A stretch of DNA of 64,000 nucleotides. Origin: Chaenocephalus aceratus. Its lineage: Eukaryota > Chordata > Actinopteri > Perciformes > Channichthyidae. The notes beneath the pieces were generated by a model that did not search any database, had not been told where the DNA came from, and saw only the letters and a program-made list of their open reading frames with translations. The position numbers and the translations under genes are program-made. Shown here piece after piece: positions 34,742-46,830 of the stretch. The stretch lies in assembly GCA_023974075.1 (NCBI GenBank), contig JAMFTG010000506.1, positions 47,501 through 111,500 of the forward strand. Direction: 5' to 3'. The first letter of the stretch is position 1. Every line of letters starts with the position of its first letter.

Positions 34742-37336
34742 CTCCACCTCTTCCTTCTACTGCTAAAGCACTTAAAGCACCTTCTAAAGCACTTCGTACA
34801 GCACCTACAGCACCTACATCATCTCCTAAAGCATCTAGTAATGCAGCTAAAGCAAATAAAGCCCCTAAAGCAGCTAAGAAAGCTCCTAAAGCACCTACAG
34901 CACTTCCTAAAGTACCCCCTAAAGCACCTACAGCACTTCCTACAGCACTTCCTAAAGCACTTCCTACAGCACCTACAGCACTTCCTAAAGCACCTAAAGC
35001 ACCTAAAGCACCTAAAGCACCTCCTAAAGCACCTACTACAGCACCTACTAAAGCATGTCCTAAAGCACCTAAAGCACCTAAAGCACCTCCTAAAGCACCT
35101 ACTACAGCACCTACTAAAGCATGTCCTAAAGCACCTAAAGCACCTAAAGCACCTCCTAAAGCACCTACTACAGCACCTACTAAAGCATGTCCTAAAGCAC
35201 CTAAAGCACCTAAAGCACCTCCTAAAGCACCTACTACAGCACCTACTAAAGCACGTCCTAAAGCACCTAAAGCACCTAAAGCACCTAAAGCACCTCCTAA
35301 AGCACCTACTACAGCACCTACTAAAGCACGTCCTAAAGCACCTAAAGCACCTAAAGCACCTAAAGCACTTCCTACAGCACTTCCTACAGCACTTACAGCA
35401 CCTACTAAAGCACTTCCTACAGCACTTACAGCACCTACTAAAGCACTTCCTACAGCACTTACTACAGCAACTAAACCACCTCCTCCTCCTCCTCCTCCTC
35501 CTCCTCCTCCTCCTCCTCCTCCTCCTCCTCCTCCTCCACCACCCTTGTTATCATCAGGATTGTCTTTCTTTTTCGTTGTTGTTGTACTTTGTTCCTCTTG
35601 TAGGGCATGTTTATCAAGAGGACACTGTGTTCCAGGAAACACCTTATATCCCAGTTTTTCAGAAAGTTCGGCCAAAGTGTTTGGCTCAAGTGTTTTGGAA
35701 TGAAGTTCTCCTGGATCATTGTCGCCCCAGTATGCAGCCGCCACATACTTCTCCATTCTGTGATTGTAACAGCAGAATGCTGACCAGAGAAGGGATGGTA
35801 TATTCACCCTGTTGTTTAGTTGGGTGTTGCCGGGCTTTGCCCCGGTCACTACAAAGCCTTCGGGGACATTATTATTGTTCATGCAGTGTTCGTTCAGGAA
35901 GCATTTGACACGGTTTTCCATTTGTTTCCAGCTGCCACCATTGAAAGTCACCACTTGTGGAACAATGTTTGTCAAGGTGAATGTGGAGATTCTGTCACTT
36001 TCATCAAATCCATAACTGTTTGGAAATAAATGGCCCCTATTATACTTCTCTTGGAGGTTGGAGGAATAATCAGAGTTACTGGCCTGTTTTTGGTTTTCGT
36101 TTTGGATTTGATCGTTCATCATGTTTTTATCGTTCCTCATGTTGATGGTTGCCGTCGGCTCGAGCTGCAAAAGTCAGAAGGCTCAGTCAGTGGTATTTAT
36201 TTTGTGCTGTTAAAATAAACTTCCAGAAAGTTATTTGATAACTCAAACTGAAGCGATTACATCAGACATTTTATCATGTGAATTCCAGTCATAGGGAATG
36301 GTAGCCGCTGTGCATTCTGGGGCGTCACAGCCATCTTTGGAGGATAGCATCCAACAACGACAGAAGCCCTTAATATCTATGAGCTTTCACTGATCATCTT
36401 TTGGATGTTTTTCACCTAATATGAATAAAGCAATGGCAAAATATAATTGCCCTTACCGACAGAGCTCTCCTCAGAATCAGAGGAGCATTGTTGTACTGAA
36501 TTAAAGTGAATAAATAACATTGGTCCCACTCATACGGCATCTCTGCTGATGTGTGCTACCTCTACCATTTTCCATTTTGCTATAAAACTATAAAATGTAA
36601 ACCCAAGGTTCTTTATTTAATTTTTTCATTAGTTATAGGAGTGGCAGTTACAGCCAAGGACACAAACAGTGCCCACATTCAAGAAGTTACATTGAAAAAG
36701 TTACGCCACTTTGCTCGCCATAATGGAGAGAGAGTCAATGGGTTACGGTCGCTTGAATCCCCAAAGATGGCTGACTTGCTGTTGATGGCGTCATATTCCC
36801 ATTATCTATTGATATCAGGCTATAAACACTTTTCTTAATCAACCTGTCAGTTGCTGATGAGGTCGCTGTCTCTCTCTTGAAGTGTAAAAACTGGTAGACG
36901 GAGTTAAACGCCATTGAATAGTCGAAAGTTGAATAATGTTTGAGTCAGAGAAAGAAAAACAAACCTGTGGCTCCATCATCCAACGTGGTCTCTCACTCAT
37001 TGTTCCTTGTGTCCCTCTGTACTTGAAAGCAGAAAACACTGGTATCTTGTTGCGGGTGTCGTAGAGCGTCACGAACCGACGCTTGTTCTCGAAGGTCTGG
37101 CAAATGACTTTATATCGGTTCTGGTCCATGATCCTCTCGTTCTCCAAGACGCCGGGGACATTTGGTGTTTTTTCCAGAAGAAGAAACCCAGGACAGTCAG
37201 CCATTGAATTCACCACTTCGGTTAGTGTGGGATGGATGGACAGGAGGATGGTGGCAAAGGGCAGGAGACTCCATCTTTGTAGGGTCACATACTGTATATT
37301 TTTTGGGAGGGGAAAGAACAATGCATTATCAAACAT
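34668..37336 (-). CDS. ENDOD1-like nuclease fused to Gly and Leu-Gly-Ala repeats, unit 2 (two exons)
   Basis: Exon 1 is 37336-36965 (124 codons, ATG at 37336) and exon 2 is 36164-34668 (498 codons plus stop), about 622 aa. The donor CAG|gtttgt and acceptor ttttgcag| join in phase 0 as WMMEPQ-LEPT. The nuclease part matches unit 1: NRYKVICQTFEN, RFVTLYDTRNKIPVFSAF, NRGHLFPNSYGFDE (Asn in place of the usual Asp), TLTNIVPQ, FNGGSWKQM, NIPSLLWSAFCCYN, AAYWGDN. After about residue 330 the frame enters a poly-Gly tract of about 25 residues from a (CCT)n repeat. It then has about 230 residues of Leu/Gly/Ala/Val repeats, including a 22-residue unit (66 bp) repeated four times, then a V/C-rich end made by the CA tract. 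The typical family length is 300-500 aa, so the tail is extra. A real stop or splice before the tail cannot be excluded. Extracellular or membrane nuclease activity is inferred. Confidence 0.75.
34763..35470. repeat. CCTAAAGCA-type array, unit 2, with 66-bp higher-order repeat
   Basis: Units are as in unit 1 but shorter in total (0.7 kb), with more acagcac. A 66-bp higher-order unit carrying (t/c)gtcctaaagcacc recurs at 35055, 35121, 35187 and 35253, then after 75 bp at 35328. All spacings are multiples of three, so the minus frame of the nuclease stays open. Confidence 0.95.
35476..35545. repeat. (CCT)n trinucleotide repeat
   Basis: About 23 CCT triplets, read on the minus strand as GGA/GGT and giving the poly-Gly run. 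Absent at the same place in unit 1. Such runs change length easily. Confidence 0.95.
36165..36964 (-). other. Intron of the unit 2 ENDOD1-like gene (800 bp)
   Basis: It is longer than in unit 1 because of a block that includes taaaccca/ggttctttatttaat-type sequence and AAGATGGCTG at 36765. A + strand open frame at 36551-36838 has no domain. Unit 1 has only a short remnant of this block. Confidence 0.75.
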
Positions 37337-37513
37337 TAGATTTTCAGATACCAGTTCAAACCAGACCTTTTCGGAGAGGAATCATAATGTTATCTTATAG
37401 AGTGGTGAAGTGATGACGTATTCACCAGCGGGGTATTTACTGATCTGACTGATAAAAACCTCTTGAGCTTATTTTAGGAGTCATTAGCTGGGTTACAACT
37501 CATTCCTTTACAC

Positions 37514-38479
37514 CAGGGTCTCCAACACGTCGATCGCGAGCTACCGGTAGCTTGCAAGCCGTCAATAAATAGCTAGCCAAGAAAATCCAAAATGTAAAAA
37601 ATACACTCACAAAAAAGGAAATGTAATTAAAATAATATACCCTATGCATTAACGAAACCTCAATCATAGCGAACTCTATCTACTTACAACAACTCTATAT
37701 CTATCTAACACCCCTCCTCCCCCCGCAATGAATATCGACCAATCACGTTCTTGCTTGATTTCCGCGACCAGCGTTGCAGTCTGGAAGAAAAGCAATGTTT
37801 TGTATTTCACTGTAAATAGCATGAAATTATGAGCTCTTTTGTTTTGTTTTAATTTTGTTGTATATTTATGTATGTTTTGAGTGTGTGAGGACCCCAGGAA
37901 GAATAGCCAATGCTCATGCTAGTGCTAATGGGGATCCTAATAAAGACATAAAGACATACATGTGGAGAGGCACCTCACCCCTTCATAAGGAGTTTGACCG
38001 TGATTGTCCTTCTGACAGAATCTACACATCAGCCCCATTGAACACAGCCTAGTCCTGCCAGCCTATACAACACTTGAGGGTTTTGTGTGTGTGTGTTGCA
38101 ACTTGCATATTTATTGCACTTGACGCACACACACGCATGGCTTAATTTCCACTGGGGACAGGGGAGACATGTTCCCCCCACTTTTCGAAATCCCGTTTGT
38201 GTCCCCCCACTTTACAAATATGTTTATTACATTTTTATTTGTTTAAATATGCATAAATAAAAAGAAATAATGTTTGAATTAATTTTATTTTAGTAAACAC
38301 TGAAAACGGGTCCCATAGACCCAAAGAAAAAGGTTAAAAGTAAGCATATAATAATGTTAAAATGTGCTTAATTAAATATATACACTGCAAAAAACAAAAA
38401 ACAAGGAGTAAAAGCAGCTCACGACTTGTTTTATTTTTTTAAAGTAGCTCTCATCCTTAAAAAAGGTTGGAGACCCCTG
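37514..38479. mobile_element. hAT-type non-autonomous element with perfect 8-bp TSD, unit 2
   Basis: The ends are cagggtctccaac and gttggagacccctg (inverted). CTTTACAC lies on both sides (37506-37513 and 38480-38487). Unit 1 has only the left part (from 5929). It contains the palindrome gcgagctaccggtagct and a nested LINE tail (37798-37962). No transposase. Confidence 0.9.
37798..37962 (+). mobile_element. 3' end of an L2/CR1-type LINE nested in the hAT element, unit 2 only
   Basis: About 165 bp absent from unit 1, which reads gcaatgtggagag straight through. It ends ggggatcctaataaagacataaagacata, with gaggaccccaggaagaatag upstream, as in fish LINE 3' ends with A-rich short repeats. The target duplication is unclear (atg). 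Confidence 0.65.
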
Positions 38480-38487
38480 CTTTACAC

Positions 38488-41384
38488 ACTGGTGAATGAT
38501 TCCCAAATTAAACTGGTATTGATCGGCATTGTGTACACACAAAGATAATCAGGCTTTATTTCCTGGAGGAATACCAGGAATACATCTGGGATAAACTTCC
38601 ATTAGAAAAACTGCTTGTAGATTTGTTGGTTAATTAAATAAACTTAAAAAAAGAATGGATTTTATCATTTCACATCGTCATGAAGCAGTAATAAAATAAA
38701 ATACTCCCTAAAAGTCCTGTTTTAGGGAGTAAACTACTTGAGAAGAAGTGCAGGAGCATTGTCAGCTAAAGATACCTAAAGTATTTTCAGTAAAAGTTTG
38801 CAGAATCAGCCGTTTCGCATCAACATGGGAGCAGCATCGTCTTGATAATTCAAGCTATTTCGCGTTTTCAGATTTACAAAAATGTAACAAAATACACTTA
38901 GACTTGCCGTACATTTCATATAATTTATAATTGAGATAGCAATTACAGTGTTTATATTTTGCAGAACTATAATTGTTTCATTTATTTATTTTTACTTTTG
39001 TAAAATCGCATAAATCACGGAAAACGTTGGATTTTGTCTGGATTTTAGTTTTTCTTTGATAATTTTACTTTATTTGAGATATTACGATGATTTGAATAAA
39101 ACCTTTTGAAAAAAACATTTAATAAAATTAATTAAACCTTCACTTTATTTTACCTACATTACAACGTTTAGATTTTGCTGAACTTTACATTTTATGTGAG
39201 TACAAACTGAAAATTATATTAAAAGAAAGACATTTCAGTCTTTGGGTAAACTGTGATTCACATTTCTCATCTCCAATTTTCAACATTTTAAAAGTAATCC
39301 ATTAAATGAGAAAATAATCCAGAGATTAACAAATTCAGAAATAATCCATATAAAGTTTTAAAAAAAAACAATTTACCATCTTGGATCAGAGCTTCATGAA
39401 ATATTCCACAACTGAGATAACTCGGATAGTGTGAAGGAAGGTACATCATATATATATAAAATATCTCTGGAGGTGTGGCTACAGAAATATCTGTGTCATC
39501 TGGGGTTTTCCATGGAAGTGTTTTTGTTGTCCTTTACTTCCTTTACAGAATATTTGGTACCACTTTACAATAAGACTACCCTTATAAAGGGTTTATGAAT
39601 AGTTTGTAATTCATTTATTAATTAAGTTGTGAACACTTTATAAATCATTAATAATCTTTTATAAGACATGAGATAAACAGGGCAACTGTGACCGGCTGCT
39701 TGCCAAATAGTGAGCCCACATGTATCTGTACTGCTAAGCCTTATATTGGCTACCTAGCTTACTTCGTCTCCTAATACACATTGTTCACGTGAAATGCAAA
39801 GTGAGATGCAAAAGAGCCAAGCAAAACATTTTATTCACACATGAAGAAAATTAGGACTCAAAGTATTGACTGTTTATGACTGTTTGGTTAATATGTGGCT
39901 CAATGTTCTTGAAAGCCAAAGTGAATAGCTGCTCGGGAATGGTTGTATTGACGATTTCCTTTATGTGTGAATTGTTGTGCATTCATTCATTTCAACATTT
40001 GTTTTATCAGTAGCTTTGAAGCTGTTGTGCTTTTCTTTGCCACAGTCCACTTTGGACTGTATGAGATATTTCAGGATTGCACTTTTAACTCACTTGAAAT
40101 GTTCTCACTTGCTTGGTTTCAAAACATAACAAATGCCATCATCTGTTCACTGGGACCATCAATGCTATTTCTCATTGCTGTTGCCGGCCACTATTGCTCA
40201 TGTAAACCTGCTACTGCTGCGCCCCCTGTAACCTCAGAGGTACCCCGAGTCATGATGTTCTGGAGCCGGGCCTGCACACGGCCATATACTAAACACACTA
40301 CAGAGCCCATTCCGTGTCCTGTTATTGTTTACTTCCTGTCTGCCTTCTTCTGGTGATTTATCTGACGTCCAGCGCTCCGTCTTTTAACCTCTTTTCCTTT
40401 CTCTTTCTGGATCCTCCTTAGCAACCTTCATTATAGTCCTTGACAGTGGTCTGTACTGTATTAACAACGTGTCACATGTTAAGAATTTAGAATCAGAATC
40501 GAGTATTCAACTAAGCCGTGTAATACAAGTTGTTAGTAGCCTTAAGGTCCTACACAGTTGTTATGCTAAACCACATTGCCCTTCACTGGATGTATAATGG
40601 GCTGCACTAAACCACATGTTATCATTTAAAATACCTAGCCATTCTTTAGAGGTTATTTTGGTGAAAGTAACTAAAAAGTAACTAAAGTAGTGTAACTCAT
40701 TACATTTCAGAGACGGTAATATTGTAATGTGACTTATTACTTTCAAAAGAGAGTAATAAGTAACATGTAATATATTACATTTTGGAAGTAACTTGCCCAA
40801 CACTGCTATTAAAGCACTCAACATGATTTAGTAAATCCACGGTTCCACTTTCTGAGCTGAGAAAGATTTATTCTGTTTCCTTTCACAAACACCGTGAAGG
40901 ATCTGTAAAATGTCACAAAATGTCCAATTCCCCGTCTGGTACTTGATTATCCAGAAAGTCCCTCTTTTATACACCGACTGTGGATATGATTTATTGAACT
41001 TACTCAAAGGAATAAACTGACAATGAAAAAACATATAAATATAGTTAAAAAGAAGAATCTCAAACATTTAATTTAGCAGTTGGGGTTCAGTTAGGATATT
41101 TGTTTTGTGGCGAGGAGAGAAGACACTTGTGGAGGATCCCGTGTTCAGACTCCAGTTTTTCAGATTTGTGGTTTTCACATATACCATTTAGGTATGTTTG
41201 AGCAACCTGCAAACATTGTTATCTCATCAGAAGTTTGTTGTGGAAATAAACGCTTTTAAAAGTGATTTACAAGCTTTTTATAAAACATCTGTCTGATCTG
41301 ATTTATTATGACTGTAGCACAATCAAAGCTTCAATATTTGGAAATGTACCGCCCCTAGTTCACTATGTGTTACCTTACAAACAG
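38488..41384. other. Intergenic sequence of unit 2, no gene
   Basis: It matches 9190-12940 of unit 1 but without the MITE (empty TAA at 39571) and without two further blocks of unit 1. A hAT-type end agtaacttgcccaacactg is at about 40787-40805. At 41128-41195 it has about 55 bp not in unit 1. Confidence 0.5.
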
Positions 41385-41399
41385 CGAACCATTCTTTTA

Positions 41400-41760
41400 A
41401 CAGTCAACGCAGAGGTCAGAGTGAAACATACCGGTTGATCATCAGGACACGTTTCACTGTTGAAACCGCTGATATTACTGCGTGACCTTCTGTAAAGAAA
41501 TGCAAAAGGGTGAAGAGTGTCTGTCAGTGTCTGGGAGGTTCTGGTTTCAGCCACTTCAACATACAAGGAAATAGAGATTTAATTACTTCAACTGATAATA
41601 ACCGGTCCAAATAAATCAAATGCTTCACAGTCAAGGAAGTGCCAAGACAACAACCTGAGTGACATACAAGGAACTGAGTTGAAAAAACAAGTCTTAAGAG
41701 ATGAGACAAGGATTAGGGGAATTCAGAGTCATACAAGGTGATATGTTTCCTTGAGTGAAA
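41400..41760 (-). mobile_element. Fragment of the minus-strand LINE, unit 2
   Basis: Counterpart of 12950-13300; the short frame MYVEVAETRTSQTLTDTL is visible (41566 downward). It is the same piece as the upstream end of the LINE at 49952-51310. Confidence 0.8.
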
Positions 41761-42822
41761 TATGTTCTACACACAGCATTTGCTACAGAAATGTAGCTTC
41801 ATGTCTTTGTATTTATAAATAAATCAGTGACATTATTTAATCTGCCTGATTGTCCTCTCTTATTTCTGCCTCTCTACACACCTGTTGAAAGACTTCAGGT
41901 GAGGCCAATTAAAAAAGATATGTTTGAACAGTTTTATTTGTCAGTGACATGACTTTACCGAGGGACAATTTATTGTAATTCCAATCCATCAAGCACCTCG
42001 AGTTTTAAAAACTCTGGCCCTACTCCAATATAAACACTGTACCATATGTTTAAAGCCTGCAGTCACTTGCTCATCCTCCCTTATCTTTCTTCGGTGTAAC
42101 TGAAGCTGCAACTCGAACCGTTTGTCCATCGTTTATTATCCGCAGAAATAACACTTTCTATGTTTACAGGATATACAGCAGAAGCAACAGGGTCAAGTGG
42201 GGGATTTGAAAAGAAGTTCGCCAAATAGAGGAAGCTGGTATCATACTTATGGTCACTAAGTTAGTAGTTCATTTTTCTGGCAGATAGACAGAGTGTGTCC
42301 TTCCTGCTGTGTTCACACATTAGAAGCTGTGTGACTGAGGCTGTCGGGGAGGAATTGGACATTTGGTCCAAAGTGTAAACAATCTTTACGCTTGCATGAC
42401 GGAAATCTCTTTCATTTCACGAGGAACACTTACAAGGTTTTTCCAAAACATGTTTAATGTTTCCCAAGTGATGTGTTGTAACCAGTAGGATACCCTTGAT
42501 GTGTGAAGTCCTTTTGGTAGCACTTCATCTTTTTAGCCATTCTCTTGCTTATCTTTCTTACAGTGCAGACGCTGTTCTGCTTGCTCCTGCCTCTGCTTAC
42601 TTTTTATGCTGATTTTCCTATTCTTATCTCTGAAAACTTCGAGCAGCGGCTCCTGGACATTAACTTATCACTGGGACAGTTCATGTTCGTAAATAGACGG
42701 AGGGTTTCAGCTATATTTCAATATTTTTACTACGACCTTAGTCTTACAGTAGCGTGGCCTAGCAACAGCTAAAGCCTGGTAGGCTACTGCATGCTATTTA
42801 GCTTAAGCTAGTTGGTAGCAAA
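41761..42822. other. Intergenic sequence of unit 2, no gene
   Basis: Collinear with 13301-14373. Nothing with coding character. Confidence 0.5.
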
Positions 42823-45800
42823 ATGCCTCCGTTCTCTACAGATGACCTCCACAAACGTATACAGAAGATGGCTGTGTTGGAAATGAAAATGCAACGGTTG
42901 GAAGTTAACGTGGAAGTGAATGGACTATGTCGTGGGAATGACACCACTTTACCAGTGTTGCAAAATAATGGAGATGGGTATGCTAACTCACAGCTAGTTA
43001 GCAGCTACAAGGATTCCAAGGAACAGGAGGGCTGTGTACTGGGTACAAGCTTTTTTGATGACTTTACTGAACTGCTGTCTATAGTGTGTATTGACTTTGA
43101 CCGTCTAGTCATTGTTGGTGATTTTAACACCCATGTTGACAACCCCCAGGACAGAGGGGCTAAAGAACTGTTTTGTGTTCTTGATAACTATGGACTGACT
43201 CAGCATGTGACGGAGCCCACGCACAATAAGGGGCACACTCTGGACTTAATTATCTCAAAGGGTCTGAATATCTCTAAGGTTGTGGTGACTGATGTTGCGC
43301 TGTCTGACCATTCCTGTGTTTTCTTTGAGAGCTCTATTTCTGTTCACAAATTTTTTCAAAAAGAGGTAACCACAAAGCGATATTTAACTGAAAATACTAG
43401 GGAAATGTTTACTCAGAATTTTTCTTCCACACTTGCCCCTGCTAATATCTCAGTAAATGAGCTAGTAGATCATTTTAATTCAAACATTTAAAATGTTATA
43501 GATGCCATTGCTCCAACTAATGTAAAGGAAGTGACTGGGAAGAAAATATCTCCATGGAGAAAGGCCATGACCGTTAAAACAGAAAAAAGAGAATGTCGAA
43601 AAGCTGAACGCAGGTGGCGAAAAACAAATCTCCAGGTTCACTTTGACATTTATAAAGAGAGACTTGGCCTTTATAATTTTGAATTGAAAAACGCACGACA
43701 ATCGTTCTTCTCTGACATCATTACCAAAAACAAAAACAATGCACGTGCCTTGTTTGCTACCGTCGACAGACTAACTAACCCCCCAGTGTCAGTAGCCTCT
43801 GAATTTCTAACCACCAGGGCGTGCAATGATTTTGCCTTCTTCACTGACACAATTCATAAAATCAGACAAGCAGTCAGTGCCTCTGCATTAGGAACAGAAC
43901 ATGTGTTGTCTCTGTGTCCACTTAACATCAATTCAGACATCATGACACAATTCCATCAGATTAATGATAAAAACCTAGAGGACATTATACAACTTCTGAA
44001 ATCCGCCTCCTGCTGCCTTGATATTATTCCAACAGGGTTTTTCAAAGATGTGTTTGCCTTGCATGGCCTCAGATCTACTTCATATAGTTAACAAATCTCT
44101 TCACTCAGGTATTTTTCCACAGGCCCTGAAAACTGTAGTCATTAAACCGCTCTTAAAAAAGAATAATCTAGATGCTTCAGTAATGAACAATTACAGGCCC
44201 ATATCAAACCTCCCATTTCTAGGTAAGATCATTGAAAAAGTGGTTTTTCAACAGTTGAGTAATTTCTTGCATTTAAATAACTGTTTGGATGTGTTCCAGT
44301 CAGGCTTTCGTCCAAACCACAGCACTGAGACTGCTCTTGTAAAGGTCTTTAATGACATCCACTTAAACACAGACAGTGGCAGAACTTCAGTGTTAGTATT
44401 ATTAGATCTCAGTGCTGCGTTTGACACTGTTGACCACAGCATATTACTAGACCGACTGGAAAACTGGGTGGGACTTTCGGAAACAGTTCTAAATTGGTTT
44501 GAATCCTACCTAAAGGACAGAAACAACTTTGTTTCTCTAGGTACATACACATCTGAGTTGATAAATATGACATGTGGGGTTCCTCAAGGCTCCATCTTGG
44601 GGCCTCTTCTCTTTAACATCTACATGCTACCACTGGCTCAGATAATGAAAAACAACAAAATAAGTTACCATAGCTATGCAGATGACACACAAATTTACGT
44701 AACAATTTCACCAGGAGACTATGCTCCAATTCAAACACTGAGTAAGTGCATTGAACAAATCAATGACTGGATGTGTCAGAACTTTCTCCAATTAAACAAA
44801 GATAAAACTGAGGTAATGGTTTTTGGAGCCAAGGCAGAACGTATAAAAGTTAGCGCTGAGCTTCAGTGTGCAATGTTCAAAACAACAGATAAAGCCAGAC
44901 ATCTAGGTGTAGTCATGGACTCTGACCTGCATTTCAACAGTCACATTAAAACAGTTACTAAATCAGCCTACTATCACCTAAAGAATATATCTAGGATTAA
45001 AAGACTAATGTCACAGCAGGATTTGGAAAAACTTGTCCATGCTTTTATCTTCAGTAGACTCGACTACTGCAATGGTGTCTTCACAGGTCTCACTAAAACA
45101 TCTATTAGGAAGCTGCAGCTGATTCAGAACGCCGCTGCTCGAGTCCTCACTAACACTAAGAAAGTGGATCACATCACTCCTGTTCTGAAGTCTTTACAGT
45201 GGCTTCCTGTGTGTCAAATAATATATTTCAAAATACTGCTGCTGGTTTATAAAGCACTGAATGGTTTAGGCCCAAATTACATTTCTGACCTCCTGCTAAA
45301 TTATGAACCATCCAGATCTCTCAGGTCTTCAGAGACTGGTCAGCTTCCTGTCCCCAGAGTCAGAACTAAACATGGTAAAGCAGCGTTCAGTTATTATGCT
45401 CCAAATATCTGGAACAAACTCCCAGAAACCTGCAGGTCTGCTGCAACTCTGACTACTTTTAAATCCAGGCTGAAGACTTTTCTTTTTGTCGCTGCTTTTA
45501 ATTGAACTATTCATATCTTAGACTGTACTGTAACTTTTATCCATGTATTTTTTCTTTTAATGTTTTAAATTTAAACTTCATTAATTTCTCCATGACATTT
45601 ATGAGAGGGACTGCTCGAAAGTAGGATATTTGGGATATCCATCGTAGCCAGGGTTTACGATCAGTTTTTAGGTGAGTTGTACTGAGGAACAAGTATCACA
45701 GCACCGACGGGTGAAAAATAGTGTTTTGGTAACACGGGGTGTTCAGGTAACACTTAAAGACTTTGTTATGGAATGCAAAGCAGAGCAGGGGGCTAGTACA

Positions 45801-46499
45801 CCCTCCTGAGGGTCCAATTGTGGATGTAATGCAAGCAAAACATGGTGAAAACCGTCTGAAACTCCATGACATTTATGAGAGGGACTGCTCGAAAGTAGGA
45901 TATTTGGGATATCCATCGTAGCCAGGGTCTACGATCAGTTTTTGGGTGATTTGTACTGAGGAACAAGTATCACAACACCGACGGGTGAAAAATAGTGTTT
46001 TGGTAACACGGGGTGTTCAGGTAACACTTAAAGACTTTGTTATGGAACGCAAAGCAGAGTAGGGGGCTAGTACACCCTCCTGAGGGTCCGGTTGTGGATG
46101 TCATGCGAGCATAACATAGTGAAAACAATCAGTCTAAATTAACAATCGGGACAGAAATGTTCGGATTTCCAAAGGGAGGTTCTGTGAATAGATTAAAAAT
46201 CATAGGAACCGAAATAATTGAACTATTAATATCTTAGACTGCACTGTAACTTTTATCTTTTAATGTTTATTTTATTAGCTTTTCTTTTTAATGACTGATT
46301 TTAAATGCCATTTTCTTAATGTCTTTCATTTTTTGTTTTTCTTTTAATGTTTCTTTTATTATTTTTTACTGTTTTTAAATGCCTTTGTCTGAATGTCTTT
46401 CATTTTTGTAAAGCACCTTGATTTGCCTGGTGCTGAAAGGTGCTATATAAATAAACTTGCCTTGCCTTGCCTTGCCACGCCACGCCACGCCACGCCACG
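42823..46499 (+). mobile_element. L2-clade LINE, unit 2 copy, RT domain intact
   Basis: ORF part 1 (42823-43491) keeps VIVGDFNTHVDNPQD, THNKGHTLDLIISKG and a SDHS motif but lacks most of the N-terminal endonuclease: LGTS jumps directly to FFDDFTELL. A single in-frame stop (43489-43491) separates it from 43531-44091 in the same frame, and a frame change near 44050 leads to the long RT ORF 44018-45505 (495 codons). The RT holds [59 protein letters not shown] and YADDTQIY, with the usual C-terminal region to KTFLFVAAFN. The 3' tail is aaaggtgctatataaataaac and (CCTTG)n. It cannot be autonomous because the endonuclease is deleted and the frame is broken twice. It could be a pattern of decay shared with unit 1. 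Confidence 0.9.
45590..46135. repeat. Tandem duplication of a 270-bp module in the LINE 3' UTR
   Basis: Two copies start tccatgacatttatgagagg (about 45590 and 45867), each with gctagtacaccctcctgagg. Unit 1 has one copy (about 17143-17400). Confidence 0.85.
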
Positions 46500-46799
46500 T
46501 GTGTCAGTTGCAGGAGAAAGGAGAAAGAAGTTTGGTTAATATGTGGCTCAATGTTCTTGAAAGCCAAAGTGAATAGCTGCTTGGGAATGGTTGTATTGAC
46601 GAATGCCTTTATGTTTGTCCTTTTGTGCATTCATTCATTTTAATTGATTCATATTTGTATTGTATTCATTTATTATTTATTATTTATGTCAGTTATTGTA
46701 ATCTGGTCTTGTCACCTGATGGTTTTTCTTCCTGTCTCATTCACTTACTGTCAATGTCTGTATTTGTGGATTTCACTGTTGGTGTAAGTAAATATATTG

Positions 46800-46830
<31 letters not shown>

